64,000 bases of DNA from positions 34,961,465 through 35,025,464 of the forward strand of contig NC_052354.1 in the NCBI RefSeq assembly GCF_009727055.1, read 5' to 3'. The notes below the pieces were generated by a model, which was not told the DNA's origin, did no database searches, and saw nothing but the letters and a program-made list of their open reading frames with translations. Positions 10,101-20,783 of this stretch are shown one piece after another (positions within the stretch are counted from its first letter, which is position 1; each line of letters opens with the position of its first letter). Both the position numbers and the translations under genes were made by a program. This DNA comes from Benincasa hispida. Lineage: Eukaryota > Streptophyta > Magnoliopsida > Cucurbitales > Cucurbitaceae.

Positions 10101-13100
10101 GCCAAAAATCAAGGTTAGGATTCAAATCAAATGGCAACGTCATTCTTACTTGTCTTGAACTTCTTTTAAGAGTGAAAACTATTCCCACAAGCCATAGGGG
10201 TCCTTTCAACATGTTTTGTTCTCACTCACATGTTTTCTATGAAAGTTTCCAAAAAAACCACCCAATAAGAATGTCTAAATCGTTTCAAATTGGTTCACCT
10301 AGTGGAAAATAAGAATGTCTAAATCAATTTGAAAATAAAAATGTCTACATCGTTTCAAATTGGTTCTTTCTCAACTCAAACCAACTTCAACGAGATTGGT
10401 TGTTTGGGTGTAGAAATTACATATATCTATATTTGAGCATGCTCAAAAATCACATAGCCCCTCTATTTATTTAGTAGATTTAGAGATTGGAGAAGGGAAG
10501 AAGGGGATTAAGAGAGTAACGAGCAAGAGAGAGAGAGAGAAGGTAAATGTGGAAGATTGTCAGGCTATAGATTGAAACAAATGAGCGAGAGAAAAAGGAG
10601 TTTGATCTAAATCAACAGTTTTTGGCCACATATGTTATAACGACATCTTTTAAATTTTTTTAAAAAAGATTGAGAATATTAATATAACTTTGCAAAATCA
10701 ATAGATATTATCGAAACGATACAAAGTTTAATGGTATAGATAAGTATTTATGTCCATATATCAACAATAACATGGGCATTTTAAATTTTTTTTTGAAAAC
10801 TTAAGAATATTATTGAAATTAAGTACAAAGTACACCAATGATGTTTTCTATAATTTAACTTAAATGGTAAGTAGTTTATCTAACCAAAGGTTAAACTTTT
10901 CTTCCTTTTTCTTTTACCTTACTAACAATCACTGAAAATTTTTTTTTCAATTAATCTAAACATACCTAATTGGATAAGACACATCCTACAAATTTGAAGG
11001 CGATTCTTCACCTACCATTATTGTTTTTTTTTTTTTTTTTTCCTCCTTTGGGAACTAATTTTAATGAGAAGAAAAGGACAGTTTCGACCTGAAGAGGGAC
11101 ACAAATAACTATTGAATTGGATACTTTTGTCTCCAATAACTACTTAATTCGAATCCAATCATTCTCTTTACTTGCCTCCACATATATTAATAAAATCCAA
11201 ATAGACAGACCAAGAAACCCACAAAACGTAGTGTGTGGAAAGTACTTCTAAAAGAAAAATATTTAGATGTAAAACTCAAGCAACTATCAAATAAACAACT
11301 GTAATGTGGTAGTTATTTATTTATTTTTTTCCTTTATGTATAAAAGAAGAAAAGCATGAATTAGATGCAACTCATCCCAAAATCAACTTGGTAAGTATTA
11401 TATTTTATTTTTTCACACTATAAATTAATTTCTATAAATATTCATGAACCATACATTAATATTACTAGATCCTATCTATTTGTGAAAGCATGTCGATACA
11501 ACCACCCTCCAACTATCTCGACAATGGATCACACCATATTACTTTCAAGATTCCACTATACATTTTTGTTTAGAGGATTCTACCGACATGGCACTTATAC
11601 CACTTGAGAGTGTCAACGACCTGGACAATATCCATCCAGCTATTTTCACAATATGTGATATTACTTTTACTTTTAGAACTACTCAAAATGCCTCATACCA
11701 ATGGAGATAATTGTCCTTACTTATATATCCATGGCTTATAATTTTTCGTACAACACTATGGACTATTAAAATTTTTCGGAAATTTACCCATCAAAATCAC
11801 AATCATTTATTGATGCCTTTGATGATTGATTATTGAAAAGAAATAAAAAGAACATAGAAAGCGAAAAGTAAAAAGAGAAAAGGAATGGAACCTCAAGGAA
11901 GAGCGTGTTGAGAAGCCTGTTGGCAACGACGGTGAGGCCGCAATAATCTTGAGTTTCAGCGATTCAATCACTTGACAAACTTTCAATATGGCGTCGTTTC
12001 TTCTTTCACATGTCATACTCACTACCATCGTCTTCTCCCCCATGTAATTCACGTTCAACTGCTTAACAATTTCGAAATTTCATTCAATTTTTCAAGAACA
12101 AAAAAAAAGCCCTAGAAATTCAAAATTCTTACATCGAGAATTTCGATCGGGAATGACGACGGCGACTTCTCTTCTACTCGCCGATTACAATTCTTCGTTC
12201 TCCTCTTCCTAGAGATTCGATTGCCGTTTCCGCCGTCGTCGTCGTCATTTGTTGCTGTGTTATTGATTTTGCCTGATTCGAGGTCTGAAATCTCCGATTC
12301 GATTCTCTTCTCTTGCGCTCGGAGCTCTTGAATGTACTCGATCGCGTCTTTTATTATCGACGCCTTGTCCATCTGCGTTGTTATTTACACCAAATACTTC
12401 AAATTATAAACTCTTACCATTTTTCTTACCTTTTTTTTTTTTTTTTACTTTGGTTAAAAATCATTTTTCTAAATGGTAAAAGAAAAACTAAATTTAATTT
12501 AAAACTACATAGACTTAATCGTTATCAATTGAAGTTTACAAGAACCAAAAGTGATTTTAACCTACTTTTTTTTCACCTCAAATGATAAATACCATTTTTC
12601 ACTCTCCTATCTCATTTTCGTTTTCCTTGAATTTGTGAGTTTGTTTTACACTTTCGAATGTGTCTAGTAGGAATTTATTTGGCAAGTAATTCGAAAAAAA
12701 AACTAATGAAAATATAATTGTATTTTATGTTCATATATGTATTTGACAGTAAATTTAGAAATTAGATCCAATTTCAACAGGGATTCAAAATGAGTTTTGA
12801 TAATATAATTATAAATCATAAATTAATTATAGTTAATAATTAAATATTAAGTTGAATATAAACTATTATAATTTAATTATGAACTTGCACTATGTTAAAA
12901 TTTTTCTATAACTATTATTTGGTAAAATTACATAATTTACTATATTTGTTAATGTTTTTATCTTTTTCAATATAATTTTATAGTTTAAATTTTCAAATTG
13001 AAAATCTAAATACATTGAAAATACAAAAATATTGTTTTCGAAATTTGTACGGTTTAGATCACAGAATCTGGAAACAATTTTCACATATCAAATAATCAAT

Positions 13101-16100
13101 AAACTTTCAAGTTTGGTTTATTTGGTTCATGAAATTTCAAAAAAGTGACCATTTAAATTCATTAAAAAAAGAAATAAAAATGAAATTATATGAACCAAAA
13201 TAACCATTTTTTGAAAGTACAAGACGCAAATGAACCAAAGTTATTAAAAGTACAAGGACCAAAATGTACTTTTTAAACATATGGTGATTAAAATAAACAA
13301 TTTAAAAATAGAAGAAAGATACGAGAACCGAAGCAATGTTTAAGTCTTAAAAAAAAAAATGAAAGTTCGAAGAGCAAGGAAAAAAAAGGTTTTAAAGTAC
13401 AATTTGAAAATATGTAGGTTATTTTAAATAGTTATCAAACATTTAATTTTGAGTAGTTGTCAAGCACTCAAACACTTAAAACAAATACATCCTAAATTTA
13501 TAATTATAAAAGTCGAGACCAAATAGACATCAACTTTAAAATTGCGAAATTTATCATTTTTCGACTTTATAAATCTCTCACGTTCACAAAATATATAAGT
13601 TAGATCGATGTTGCTCCAGGATATGGTTGTGTATGAAAGAAAAAAAAATTATAAAATGAATTTTAAACTATTAAAAATAGTGTAATATTTGGAATTAAAT
13701 TAAACTTTGGACGAATAAGTTAGAAGTGAATCTCCACATTGTAATATTTTATTTTTTTATTTTTTTTAAATGACATATTTTGTCTCAATTAATAATTGAA
13801 TTGTTATTCAAAAAAGATAATAGTTGAATTGGAAAAAAAAAACAAAAAAACAAAAAAAGAAAACAAAACAAAACAAAACGTACGTACTGCTCCAATGATT
13901 GTTTGTGAGTTTGTCGTGATCACTATTTCTTTCTCGTAATATTTGGACAAATAGATAATAAACAAAATAATGAATGATTTAAATCATCTTTAAATTCAGA
14001 ATTTGAAGTCTAAAACTAAATACTTACCATTTACGTTTATTTTATTCTATTTTAAATTTTGTTCTTTTAAAATAGAAGAAAAATATCATTTTGATCTTTA
14101 AATTTTGGATCTTATTTTTATTTCGTCCGTGAATTTTAAAATGTAACATTTTTCATTAAATTTTGAGTTTGATTTTAATTTAGTCTCTAAGTTTCAAAAA
14201 TGTTATAATTTTACCCTTGATATTTGAATTTTATTTCAATTCAGTCCCTAGATTTCAAGATTTTATATTTTTAACTTCAATTTTTCATTAAATACTTGTT
14301 TTCGATCATTAACGACAATGTCTCTTAATTAATTTAAAATAATTATGAAGTGAAATTTTATACCTAATGAAAAATAGTGAAATTTAATCAATTAGAAATA
14401 TCTTAATTATTTTAAATTTATTAACATACATTAACATTAAAGGCGAAAAATGAGTATTCAGTGAATAATCGAGATTAAAAGTATAAATCTTGAAATCTAG
14501 GGACAAAATTGAAACAAAACTTAAATATTAAAGGTAAAAGTGTAATATTCTAAAGTCTAAAGACTAAATTAAAACCAAATTCAAAACTTAAGTACTGAAT
14601 GTGTAACATAAAAAAAAAAAATTCCTTAAAATATTAAAATAAAAATTGAGCATAAAAAAGTGTCTTTCTCTCTCTTCTCTATATATATTTATAGATACCA
14701 CAAATATACATACACAAATTTTTTAGAGATGTAATCGTTAGATATGTTCGATTAGTACAACAATTATAGTTAAGCAAATTTGAACTTCCTTGTCTCGAGA
14801 AACAAAGTCATATAAATTTGAAAGAAATAGTTAAATTTTCGAAATAATTTTCATATTAATTTATATAAAATTAACACAATAACTTAGTCTTAAAGAAAAA
14901 AAAGTGAGTATTGAATAAAACTAGGATTTAAACACATTATTTCATCATTTATTTTATTGTTATGATTATTATTATTATTTTGAGTTTAATACTTGCAATT
15001 GTAAATGGTACTATTTTTTTTTTTTTTTTTAATGAAAATGATTATTTTGTTTCGTAAATTATATTTAAATTCGATTTTCTTATTATCAAAAGTAAGTATA
15101 GTTCTCAAAATAATTTGACATTACTACATTCACTTATGTACACATAAGAAAAAAATTATTAATATTATTCTACTAGATCTTCTTCAAAATGATTAAATTT
15201 TGTTTCCTTTCAACAACTCACCCAATTTTTTCAATTTAATATGCATGCTGTTACAAAATGTATTAAATAAATGACTAAATGATTTAAAATCTCGTGTTGA
15301 TTTGATTTGAATGTGTGAAATGATTGCATATTTATCCAAAAAAAATATAGAAAAGCATTATTTTATTTGTTTAAAATCCCCAGAATTTATAATTGCTTTA
15401 ATAAATACGCAAATCCCCAGGGAACGAGTTGATTGGTGAGAGAATCGAGATTAGATATTTTCTAATAATAACACTAAGAGGTTTAAATACTACTTTTCTT
15501 TTTTTAGGAAAATTATTTGAAATGGTAAAATTTTTTAAATTATTTATAAGATATGGTAAAATTTTATAACTATCAATGATAGACGTTGATCGACACTGAT
15601 AGACTTCTCTCAATATCTATTAATGTACTGATAGACAAGGATAGAAGTTTATTAGTGTCTATCAACATCTATCATTGATAGTTCTAAAATTTTATTATAT
15701 TTTATAAATATTTTGATCCATTTTTCTATATTTAAAAACAACCATTTTTTTTTTAATTTTAGTTCTTATATATTTATAATATTTATTTTGATCCTTATGC
15801 GGTCAATTTTAATTCACTTTGATCTTGGTACTTTCAAAATATTTAGTTCAATTCTTATATTTTCACTTTCGATTCATTTTGGTTATTGAACTTTTAAAAG
15901 TAGTTATTTTAATCCCATAAAATTGAAATAAAAATAAAAATGAAGAGATCAAAATAGTTGTTTTTTAAAGTACAAGGATTAAATGAATATTTTGAAAGTA
16001 CATAAACTAAAATGAATTAAAATTAAAAGTATAAAAACTAAAAATGAACATTTTAAAAATACAGAAACCAAAATAAACTAAAACTAAAAATATAGAGATT

Positions 16101-17029
16101 AAAGTAGTATTTAAACTAATAATAATAATAACCTAAATAAATAATAAGTTGAATTGCTTTCCTCATATTTTATTAAGGATAAAATTCATTCAATCTTTCC
16201 TCGGATTTTATTAAAGATAAAAAACAATTTTTTTCTAAAACAATTCTAAAATAATAAGAAATCATAATACCTTTCTCGATTTCTGAAACAATTAAAATCA
16301 TTTTTAACAATTTTAAGATCATTTTATAATAGTTTTAATAATTTAAAGTTAATTTTAACCGTATAAAAATATATTTAAAAGTGTAAAATTAGATTAATTT
16401 TTGACTTTTTTTAAATATAATAAAATGAATCAAAATATTTATAAAATATATTAAAATTTTAGAACTATCAATGATAGACGCTGCTATCAATGTCTATTAG
16501 TAACATTGTTAGATATTGATAGGAGTCTATCACTGTCTATCAACGTCTATAATTCATAGTTTCAAAATTTTATTATATTTTGTAAATATTTTCAATTTTA
16601 CTATTTGAAATAATTTCCCTTAATTTTGAGTGATTAACTGTATTTTAGAGTCTCATTAAGAAAAATATTATAATAAAAAAAATAATTAATTAAAAAAATG
16701 AATTGACTTACTTTGGTGATATTAGGGACCACAGCTCTGAGAGCAAGAAGCCTATCGTTGAGCTTCTTCCTCCGATTCCTCTCTGATAAGATGTTCTTCG
16801 ACGCTTCTAACGATGATAACGTTCCGTCCGGCGAGCTCGAATCGTAAGAACCGTAAAATGCTTCATCCAATCCCCAACTGCAATTGCTATCTTCGTCAAT
16901 TTCAATCAAAATTAGGAACAGAGAGCCAAATTAAAAAGAGAAATGGAGAAACAACCTGTCGAATTCTTCCGTCTGCAGGAACATATTCGTTTCCCAGTAA
17001 TACCGATACTCGTCGAGAATGTTCTCCAT
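7094..17029 (-). CDS. bHLH transcription factor, bHLH35/bHLH27-like, five exons
   Basis: This is the only host gene I can support. Coding exons on the minus strand are 17029-16956, 16877-16712, 12372-12133, 12058-11892 and 7183-7094. All introns are GT-AG, and the exon 2 and exon 3 boundaries are in phase 0. The protein (about 246 residues expected) opens [15 protein letters not shown]. It has a basic region with [13 protein letters not shown] at about 56-68, a helix-loop-helix to about residue 100 spanning the exon 2/3 junction at PNITK/MDKAS, a linker with acidic and basic runs, and an ACT-like C-terminal domain ([12 protein letters not shown]). Glu57 and Arg61 fit E-box contact positions. 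It should act in the nucleus as a dimer. Exon 4 carries a frameshift, so the reference copy may be a pseudogene or a sequencing error. Assignment to the bHLH35/27 group is by recognition. Confidence 0.85.
8318..8662. repeat. Dispersed MITE-like repeat in bHLH intron 4
   Basis: This is an AT-rich block whose ends are imperfect inverted repeats (TTTCATTTGGTAATCATTTT and, inverted at the far end, a TTAGGTATTTCGTTTTTAGT-like arm). The interior (ATTTGGCTAAGAATTCAA and flanks) recurs in diverged form at 38560-39105 and 41270-41460. The apparent open frame inside it has no coding character. Confidence 0.55.
10267..10370 (+). repeat. Short direct repeats in intron 4
   Basis: Three diverged copies of AATAAGAATGTCTAAATC with a following TTTCAAATTGGTTC half start near 10265, 10306 and 10335. 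It is a small tandem duplication with no sign of function. Confidence 0.5.
11892..12058 (-). CDS. bHLH35-like exon 4 with frameshift
   Basis: It encodes [19 protein letters not shown] and on to IESLKLKII in one frame. The expected continuation ([15 protein letters not shown]) is in a different frame of the same exon. The length is 167 nt, but a phase-0 exon needs a multiple of three. The break lies at about 11935-11942. Family length suggests a 4-nt deletion, and a single missing base would shift the frame equally. Read as is, the ACT-like domain is replaced by an unrelated tail. The donor is GAG/GTTCCA at 11891. Confidence 0.8.
12133..12372 (-). CDS. bHLH35-like exon 3 (loop, helix 2, linker)
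   Basis: It starts [20 protein letters not shown], the universal second helix of plant bHLH proteins, after a CAG acceptor at 12373-12375. It runs 80 codons to a GTAAGA donor at 12132. The linker contains a short acidic stretch (NDDDDGG) followed by a basic run ([14 protein letters not shown]) that could serve as a nuclear localisation signal. The Met at 12372 is internal and is not the gene start. Confidence 0.9.
13100..13345. repeat. Diverged foldback-like repeat, intron 2
   Basis: Alternating phrases such as TTTGGTTCATGAAATTTC, then GAACCAAAATAACCATTTTT and AAGTACAAGGACCAAAATG, resemble the arms of the repeat at 15750-16120 and can partly fold back. Boundaries are approximate. Confidence 0.4.
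14075..14645. repeat. Foldback element, about 570 bp, intron 2
   Basis: The left arm (14090-14310) and right arm (14430-14640) are inverted copies. ATTTTAATTTAGTC, CCCTAGATTTCAAG and similar phrases reappear as reverse complements in order. The unpaired centre is about 120 bp. This is the layout of a non-autonomous foldback or long-TIR MITE. No target-site duplication could be fixed because the ends are AT-rich. Confidence 0.6.
15508..15742. repeat. Hairpin MITE copy 1, intron 2
   Basis: The arms of about 75 bp share AAAATTTTATAACTATCAAT then GATAGACGTTGAT, inverted on the right as ATCAACATCTATCATTGATA then GTTCTAAAATTTTATT. Two further copies of the same family lie at 16427-16619 and 45016-45172. 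Confidence 0.65.
15750..16125. repeat. Foldback repeat between two MITE copies, intron 2
   Basis: The first half (TTTTAGTTCTTATATA, TTTGATCC, GATTCATTTTGG) is answered in the second half by reverse-complement phrases (CCAAAATAAACTAAAACTAA). It forms a long imperfect palindrome with many mismatches. It lies between two copies of the hairpin MITE. Confidence 0.5.
16427..16619. repeat. Hairpin MITE copy 2, intron 2
   Basis: It carries the same arms as the copy at 15508: TTAGAACTATCAATGATAGA on the left, and CTATCAACGTCTATAATTCA then TAGTTTCAAAATTTTATTAT on the right. It ends about 90 bp from the exon 2 donor. Confidence 0.6.
16712..16877 (-). CDS. bHLH35-like exon 2 (basic region and helix 1)
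   Basis: It begins after a TTGCAG acceptor that leaves a 78-bp intron 1 and ends before a consensus GTAAGT donor at 16711. It encodes [10 protein letters not shown], the DSSSPDG motif, the basic region ([13 protein letters not shown]) and helix 1 ([17 protein letters not shown]). An alternative acceptor 9 nt upstream keeps the frame and would add three residues (SNC). The chosen acceptor gives the better family match. Confidence 0.9.
16956..17029 (-). CDS. bHLH35-like exon 1
   Basis: The ATG at 17029 opens [19 protein letters not shown], the conserved N-terminus of this bHLH group. The exon is 74 nt, so it ends two bases into a codon (AG), before a GTTGTT donor at 16955. The next exon completes a Ser codon to give [17 protein letters not shown]-like box lies 96 bp upstream. 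Confidence 0.85.
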
Positions 17030-17124
17030 CGGCGGCGAATCGGACGGACGGCCGGAGGATACGGCGGCGATGGAGAGGAGGAGAGTGGCTTTGCAGGAAA
17101 GAGTTGCTGAAATTGGGAGGTGTC

Positions 17125-17130
17125 TTATAA
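17125..17130 (-). promoter_or_regulatory. TATA box of the bHLH gene
   Basis: TTATAA within CTTATAAG lies 96 bp upstream of the ATG at 17029. Transcription would start near 17095-17100, giving a 5' UTR of about 70 nt. No better TATA sequence lies closer. Confidence 0.5.
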
Positions 17131-17197
17131 GGGCGAAAACGAGTGCCCCGAGTTTATTATTAATTGAATAAATAATTTATTTATTTTAAAAAAAACC

Positions 17198-17203
17198 CAC
17201 GTG
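17198..17203. promoter_or_regulatory. G-box (CACGTG) in the bHLH promoter
   Basis: CACGTG sits inside a ten-base palindrome CCCACGTGGG (17196-17205), about 70 bp upstream of the TATA box. bHLH and bZIP factors bind this site, so autoregulation or ABA/stress control is possible. W-box-like TTGAC cores lie at about 17260 and 17361 (reverse). Function is inferred from position only. Confidence 0.5.
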
Positions 17204-17439
17204 GGTTGCAGTTTGATGCTTCTGGGAAAGATCTGGACCGTTCAAAATTTGAAGACCGTTTTGACGTGTTCGAAGCTGAGTGGACATGATCTACTCGCGG
17301 TTGATGGCGCGTGGGAGATAACCGCATAATTATTTAAACGCTCGTTTCATTGTCTGTTACGGTCAACGAGGAATGGTCCGACCGTCACGCCCTTCTTTTC
17401 CATAAATGCAATAAATACAATATAACAATACTATTGTAA

Positions 17440-17520
17440 ATTTGTTTGTACTATCGACTTCGAGGTTTGAGATTCGATTCCTCCACTCCACAATTTAATT
17501 ACAATTTTTTTAAAAAAAAA
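17440..17520 (+). repeat. Possible 3' part of a tRNA-derived SINE
   Basis: TTTGAGATTCGATTCCTCC resembles a Pol III B box followed by CCACTCCAC and an A-rich tail at 17512-17520. No A box is clear upstream, so it is either truncated or a chance match. It abuts the LTR of copia B. Confidence 0.35.
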
Positions 17521-17872
17521 TCTTATAAATTTGAGAAGCACATTCAACATATAGATATCAATAAAGTAAAATATTAAAATAAAATATATAAATATATAAT
17601 ATAAATAAATAATATAAGTAAATAAAATAAAAATGATGGATTTCTCTACTTTCTCCAATCTTTTTTATTTTGTCCAATGTGTATTTTTTAAAGCCCATCA
17701 AACATCACTATTTATAGACATTTTGACAAGTATGAGGTATATTACATGGACACTAACAGTGTACAATTTTGAGACACAGGACAATATTTGGGGTAATAGG
17801 GGTATGACATATGGCCAATGGACATTAAACATGAGCATTTAATGAGTATCTATTATCATAATATTTATAATA
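17521..17872 (-). repeat. 3' LTR of copia B
   Basis: It matches the LTR at 28973-29335 along its length, for example in AAAATGATGGATTTCTCTAC and CACTATTTATAGACA. Read on the minus strand, the LTR begins TATTATAAATATT directly after the polypurine tract and carries a CTATAAATA TATA box. Starting with TA rather than TG is unusual. Confidence 0.85.
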
Positions 17873-17882
17873 CTCCCCCTTA
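17873..17882 (-). other. Polypurine tract of copia B
   Basis: On the minus strand TAAGGGGGAG lies directly against the LTR start, the usual site for plus-strand DNA priming. Confidence 0.75.
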
Positions 17883-18041
17883 GATGTTTATTATATATAT
17901 TTGAAATATGTCTCATTAAAACCTTACAAGGAAAAAATCTCATGAGACAAAAAAAATTCCAATGAAAGAAAAAGAGTACATATATATATAATTTATACTT
18001 CTAAAAGAATATATTTGCTCTCCCTCATGAAAACATCACTT

Positions 18042-18549
18042 AAGATCTCTGAGCCACCACATTCCAATGTTGTGTACTAATTTCTCAAAGGAATTTTGTA
18101 AGTAAGCCTATCAGGTTATTCTTCGAATAAATTTGTTGTACGGTGATGTCACAATTTTCTTCAAGATCATGAGTGTAGAAAAGCTTTGGTGAAATATGTT
18201 TTGTTTTATCTCCTTCAATATATCCTCCTTTGATTTGGGATATGCATGGTGTGTTGTCTTCGTATAATATCGTTGGAATATTTTTACCAGAAGATAAACC
18301 ATGTGTTCCACGAATGTACTGAGTAATTGATCTTAGCCATACACATTCTTGACTAGCCTGGTGAATTGCACAAATTTCAACATGATTTGAGGAAGTGGTC
18401 ATTATGGTATGTTTCACCAATCGTCGTGATATAGCAATTTCTCCACATGTGAATAGATAACTTGTAGTTTTGTATGGATCAGATAAATGTCCAGAATCTG
18501 TATAAGCAACTAGATCAAAATTTGATTTATTTGAATAAAATAAACCCAT
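18042..18549 (-). pseudogene. Copia B RNase H
   Basis: The frame on the minus strand reads MGLFYSN, VAYTDSGHLSD (first catalytic Asp), a degenerate SRR/VKHT segment, TTSSNHVEICAIHQASQEC (catalytic Glu), LYEDNTPCISQ (another Asp) and KHISPKLFYTHDL. It ends with a decayed VHNIGM and LRDLK tail near 18042. The acidic residues survive, but a stop at 18085 and the frame change from RT disable it. Confidence 0.85.
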
Positions 18550-18862
18550 GTTGATTGTTCCTTAGAGATAACGGAGTATATGCTTAATTCGTTCCAATGT
18601 CTTTTTGTAGGAGAAGAATTATATCTTGCTAATAAATTTACTGAAAATGCAATATCTGGTTTTATATTATCAGCAAGATACATAAGTGCACCAATTGCAT
18701 TAAGACATGATACTTTAGGACCAAGAAGTTCTTCATTATCATCTCGAAGTCGAAATATATCTTTCTTCACATCTAGTGAATGAACTTCTAATGGAATGTT
18801 CAATGGATGTGTTTTGTCCATATAAAACTTTTTCAAACTTTTTCCTGTATAAGTTGACTGAT
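18510..18862 (-). pseudogene. Copia B reverse transcriptase, C-terminal part
   Basis: It begins at the solo-LTR junction with HQSTYTGKSLKKFYMDKTHP and continues through LRDDNEELLGPKVSCLNAIG, ALMYLADNIKPDIAFSVNLL and RYNSSPTKRHWN. This is the RT thumb and connection region. The matching upstream half lies on the far side of the inserted LTR at 20784 onwards. Confidence 0.85.
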
Positions 18863-18867
18863 GAACA

Positions 18868-20778
18868 TGTTGGGTTTTATGTCTTAAAACTCACAGTTTA
18901 TAAAAGATAAATATATTCTATAGTCAATAAACTTATTATTGATTCTATAAATTGCATAAATAAAAGTATAAATCCAATAAACTAATATCCATGGCTATTA
19001 TATGAATACTTGAACTTTATGTAGAGACATAGAGATGAATCAAGTTCGAGTACATAGCCAAAACAATCTATAGTACATGATTAAGGCTGGGTACCATATT
19101 CTGGTAATACTATTGGATGCGGCCTACTCTGTAGCTGTTACAAGTTGTTGTAAAGATACTACAAACGAAGTGATCCAGATTCATTCATGTATTGACATGA
19201 GGAGTGAGAGCATTCTATGCAATGAGTTTGAATAAGATCATACCAAGAAATAAGTCACTCTTACTTTATAACGTTGTTTACTGTGTAAGACTGACTATTT
19301 CACTTAGATGACCTAAGTAACTCGATCTTAATCCTGAGCTAACTATGAACTCCTGTTTTTTTTTTTTTTTTTTTTTTATTGTCCTTAGATTTGCATAGGT
19401 GAGGGTTGCCTTAAACAGCGCTGGCTCAATAAGCCTCCCATTTCAGGGGTAAGGCCCGGTAGATAGCTGGGGACATAGGATGCAAAACAGAATTCACGCC
19501 TACCCGATTTAGGGATATGAGAAAGGTTGTTCTCTTAAGTACTGAATCCAGGTCTTGAATAAGGGGCCTCACCCTTTCGCTGGGCTAAAAGGGATCTGGT
19601 TTAATGACTAGATCACAAACCAATTGTTCATTAGAGAATCAGTAGAAACTTAAGGAATAAGACGTAATCTCGGGGGGTAAAACAGACATTTGACCCAGCC
19701 ATTATTACAAACAATCTGTGGAGGGTCGACTTACTGATTACGGATAAATCATGTGGATATAATATATCTACAGTGAGGGGAGTGCAACTATGGCTTTAGT
19801 GGAGTGACCCATCAGTTAATGAATAGGGATTAATTCGGTATAAAGAATTTAACCAATTAATCTCGGATCGTTGGAGCCCATGAACTATAGGTCCGCGAGG
19901 TTCCTCTACTAGCTCGTAAATGGATTAGTTTTAGAGTAGCATGATAAGTTATTTTGAAACGTTCAAATTAGAATTAAATGGAATTAGAGAATTACTTAAA
20001 TATATTTAAATATTAAATTCATGAATAGGGATTCATGAAGGTGGAATTTGTATAAAATTATTTTATATTTAATNNNNNNNNNNNNNNNNNNNNTAATATT
20101 AAATTAATTAGAATTAATTAAATTATTTAATTAATTATTTATTATTAATTAGAAAATTAATTTATGAAATTAATTTTGTAAAATAAATAATAATTCATTT
20201 TTGAAATTAAGTTCATTTTGGAAATCAATATTCAAATTAGAAATTTGGAAAAATACAAACTTTGGAAATTTGGATTTCTCCACCATCATCCTAGTAGCTC
20301 ACTCAAAACCCACATAAGTTTTTTCTTCAATCTTCTAATCATGAGGTGCTTTCCATGCAGTCTTCTTCATTACAGGACAATCATGCAATAAATAGAGAAG
20401 ATTGAAGGGAAAATCGGGCATACATATTGTTTGAAATTGCTGAAGTTTTGTTGAAAACTTGAAAGGTTGAAGAAGTGTTCTTCAGGCTTCTACAATGAGC
20501 TTCTTCTCCAAATTTCCTTCATTTAAACTTATTTTGAGTCTCACAACTCAATCTAAATCTCAAGAGAATAGTAAGGAAGTTAGGAAAGATCTTGAGGTGG
20601 TTCACAATAAGAATTGGAGAAGATTTGCAGTTGAATTCATGTTACAAGAAGTTCTACAAAGGTATGACATGAAACCTTCTTATTATTGTATGAGCATGCT
20701 TTATTTATAGCCAAAATTAATGAATTAGAATGCTTATTGATCCTCGTTGCTTCCATTACATGCTGATATACTCCCTCA
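18868..20778 (+). mobile_element. Solo LTR in RT of copia B (1911 bp, perfect TSD)
   Basis: The insert begins TGTTGGG and ends CTCCCTCA and is flanked by GAACA on both sides (18863-18867 and 20779-20783). Removing it and one GAACA rejoins the RT frame (GIFV then HQSTYT). Its order of motifs follows the 5' LTR of copia C2 (55667-57845), so it belongs to the same LTR family. It contains a 20-N assembly gap at 20074-20093 and a poly-T run near 19361. A short open frame at 20495 is LTR sequence, not a gene. Confidence 0.9.
20074..20093. other. Assembly gap (20 N)
   Basis: Twenty consecutive N bases lie inside the AT-rich part of the solo LTR. The true length of this stretch is unknown. Confidence 0.95.
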
Positions 20779-20783
20779 GAACA

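Noticed and set aside
12313..12585. Plus-strand open frame of 90 codons
   Set aside because: It overlaps bHLH exon 3 in antisense and then runs into AT-rich intron.
15398..15613. Minus-strand open frame in intron 2
   Set aside because: It overlaps the arm of a hairpin MITE and has no splice or motif support as an additional exon.
16813..17130. Plus-strand open frame of 105 codons
   Set aside because: It is antisense to exons 1 and 2 of the bHLH gene, whose splice sites and motifs are clear.
20495..20710. Open frame of 71 codons starting MSFFSKFPSF
   Set aside because: It is inside the solo LTR defined by the GAACA duplication and has no counterpart with coding character in related LTRs.
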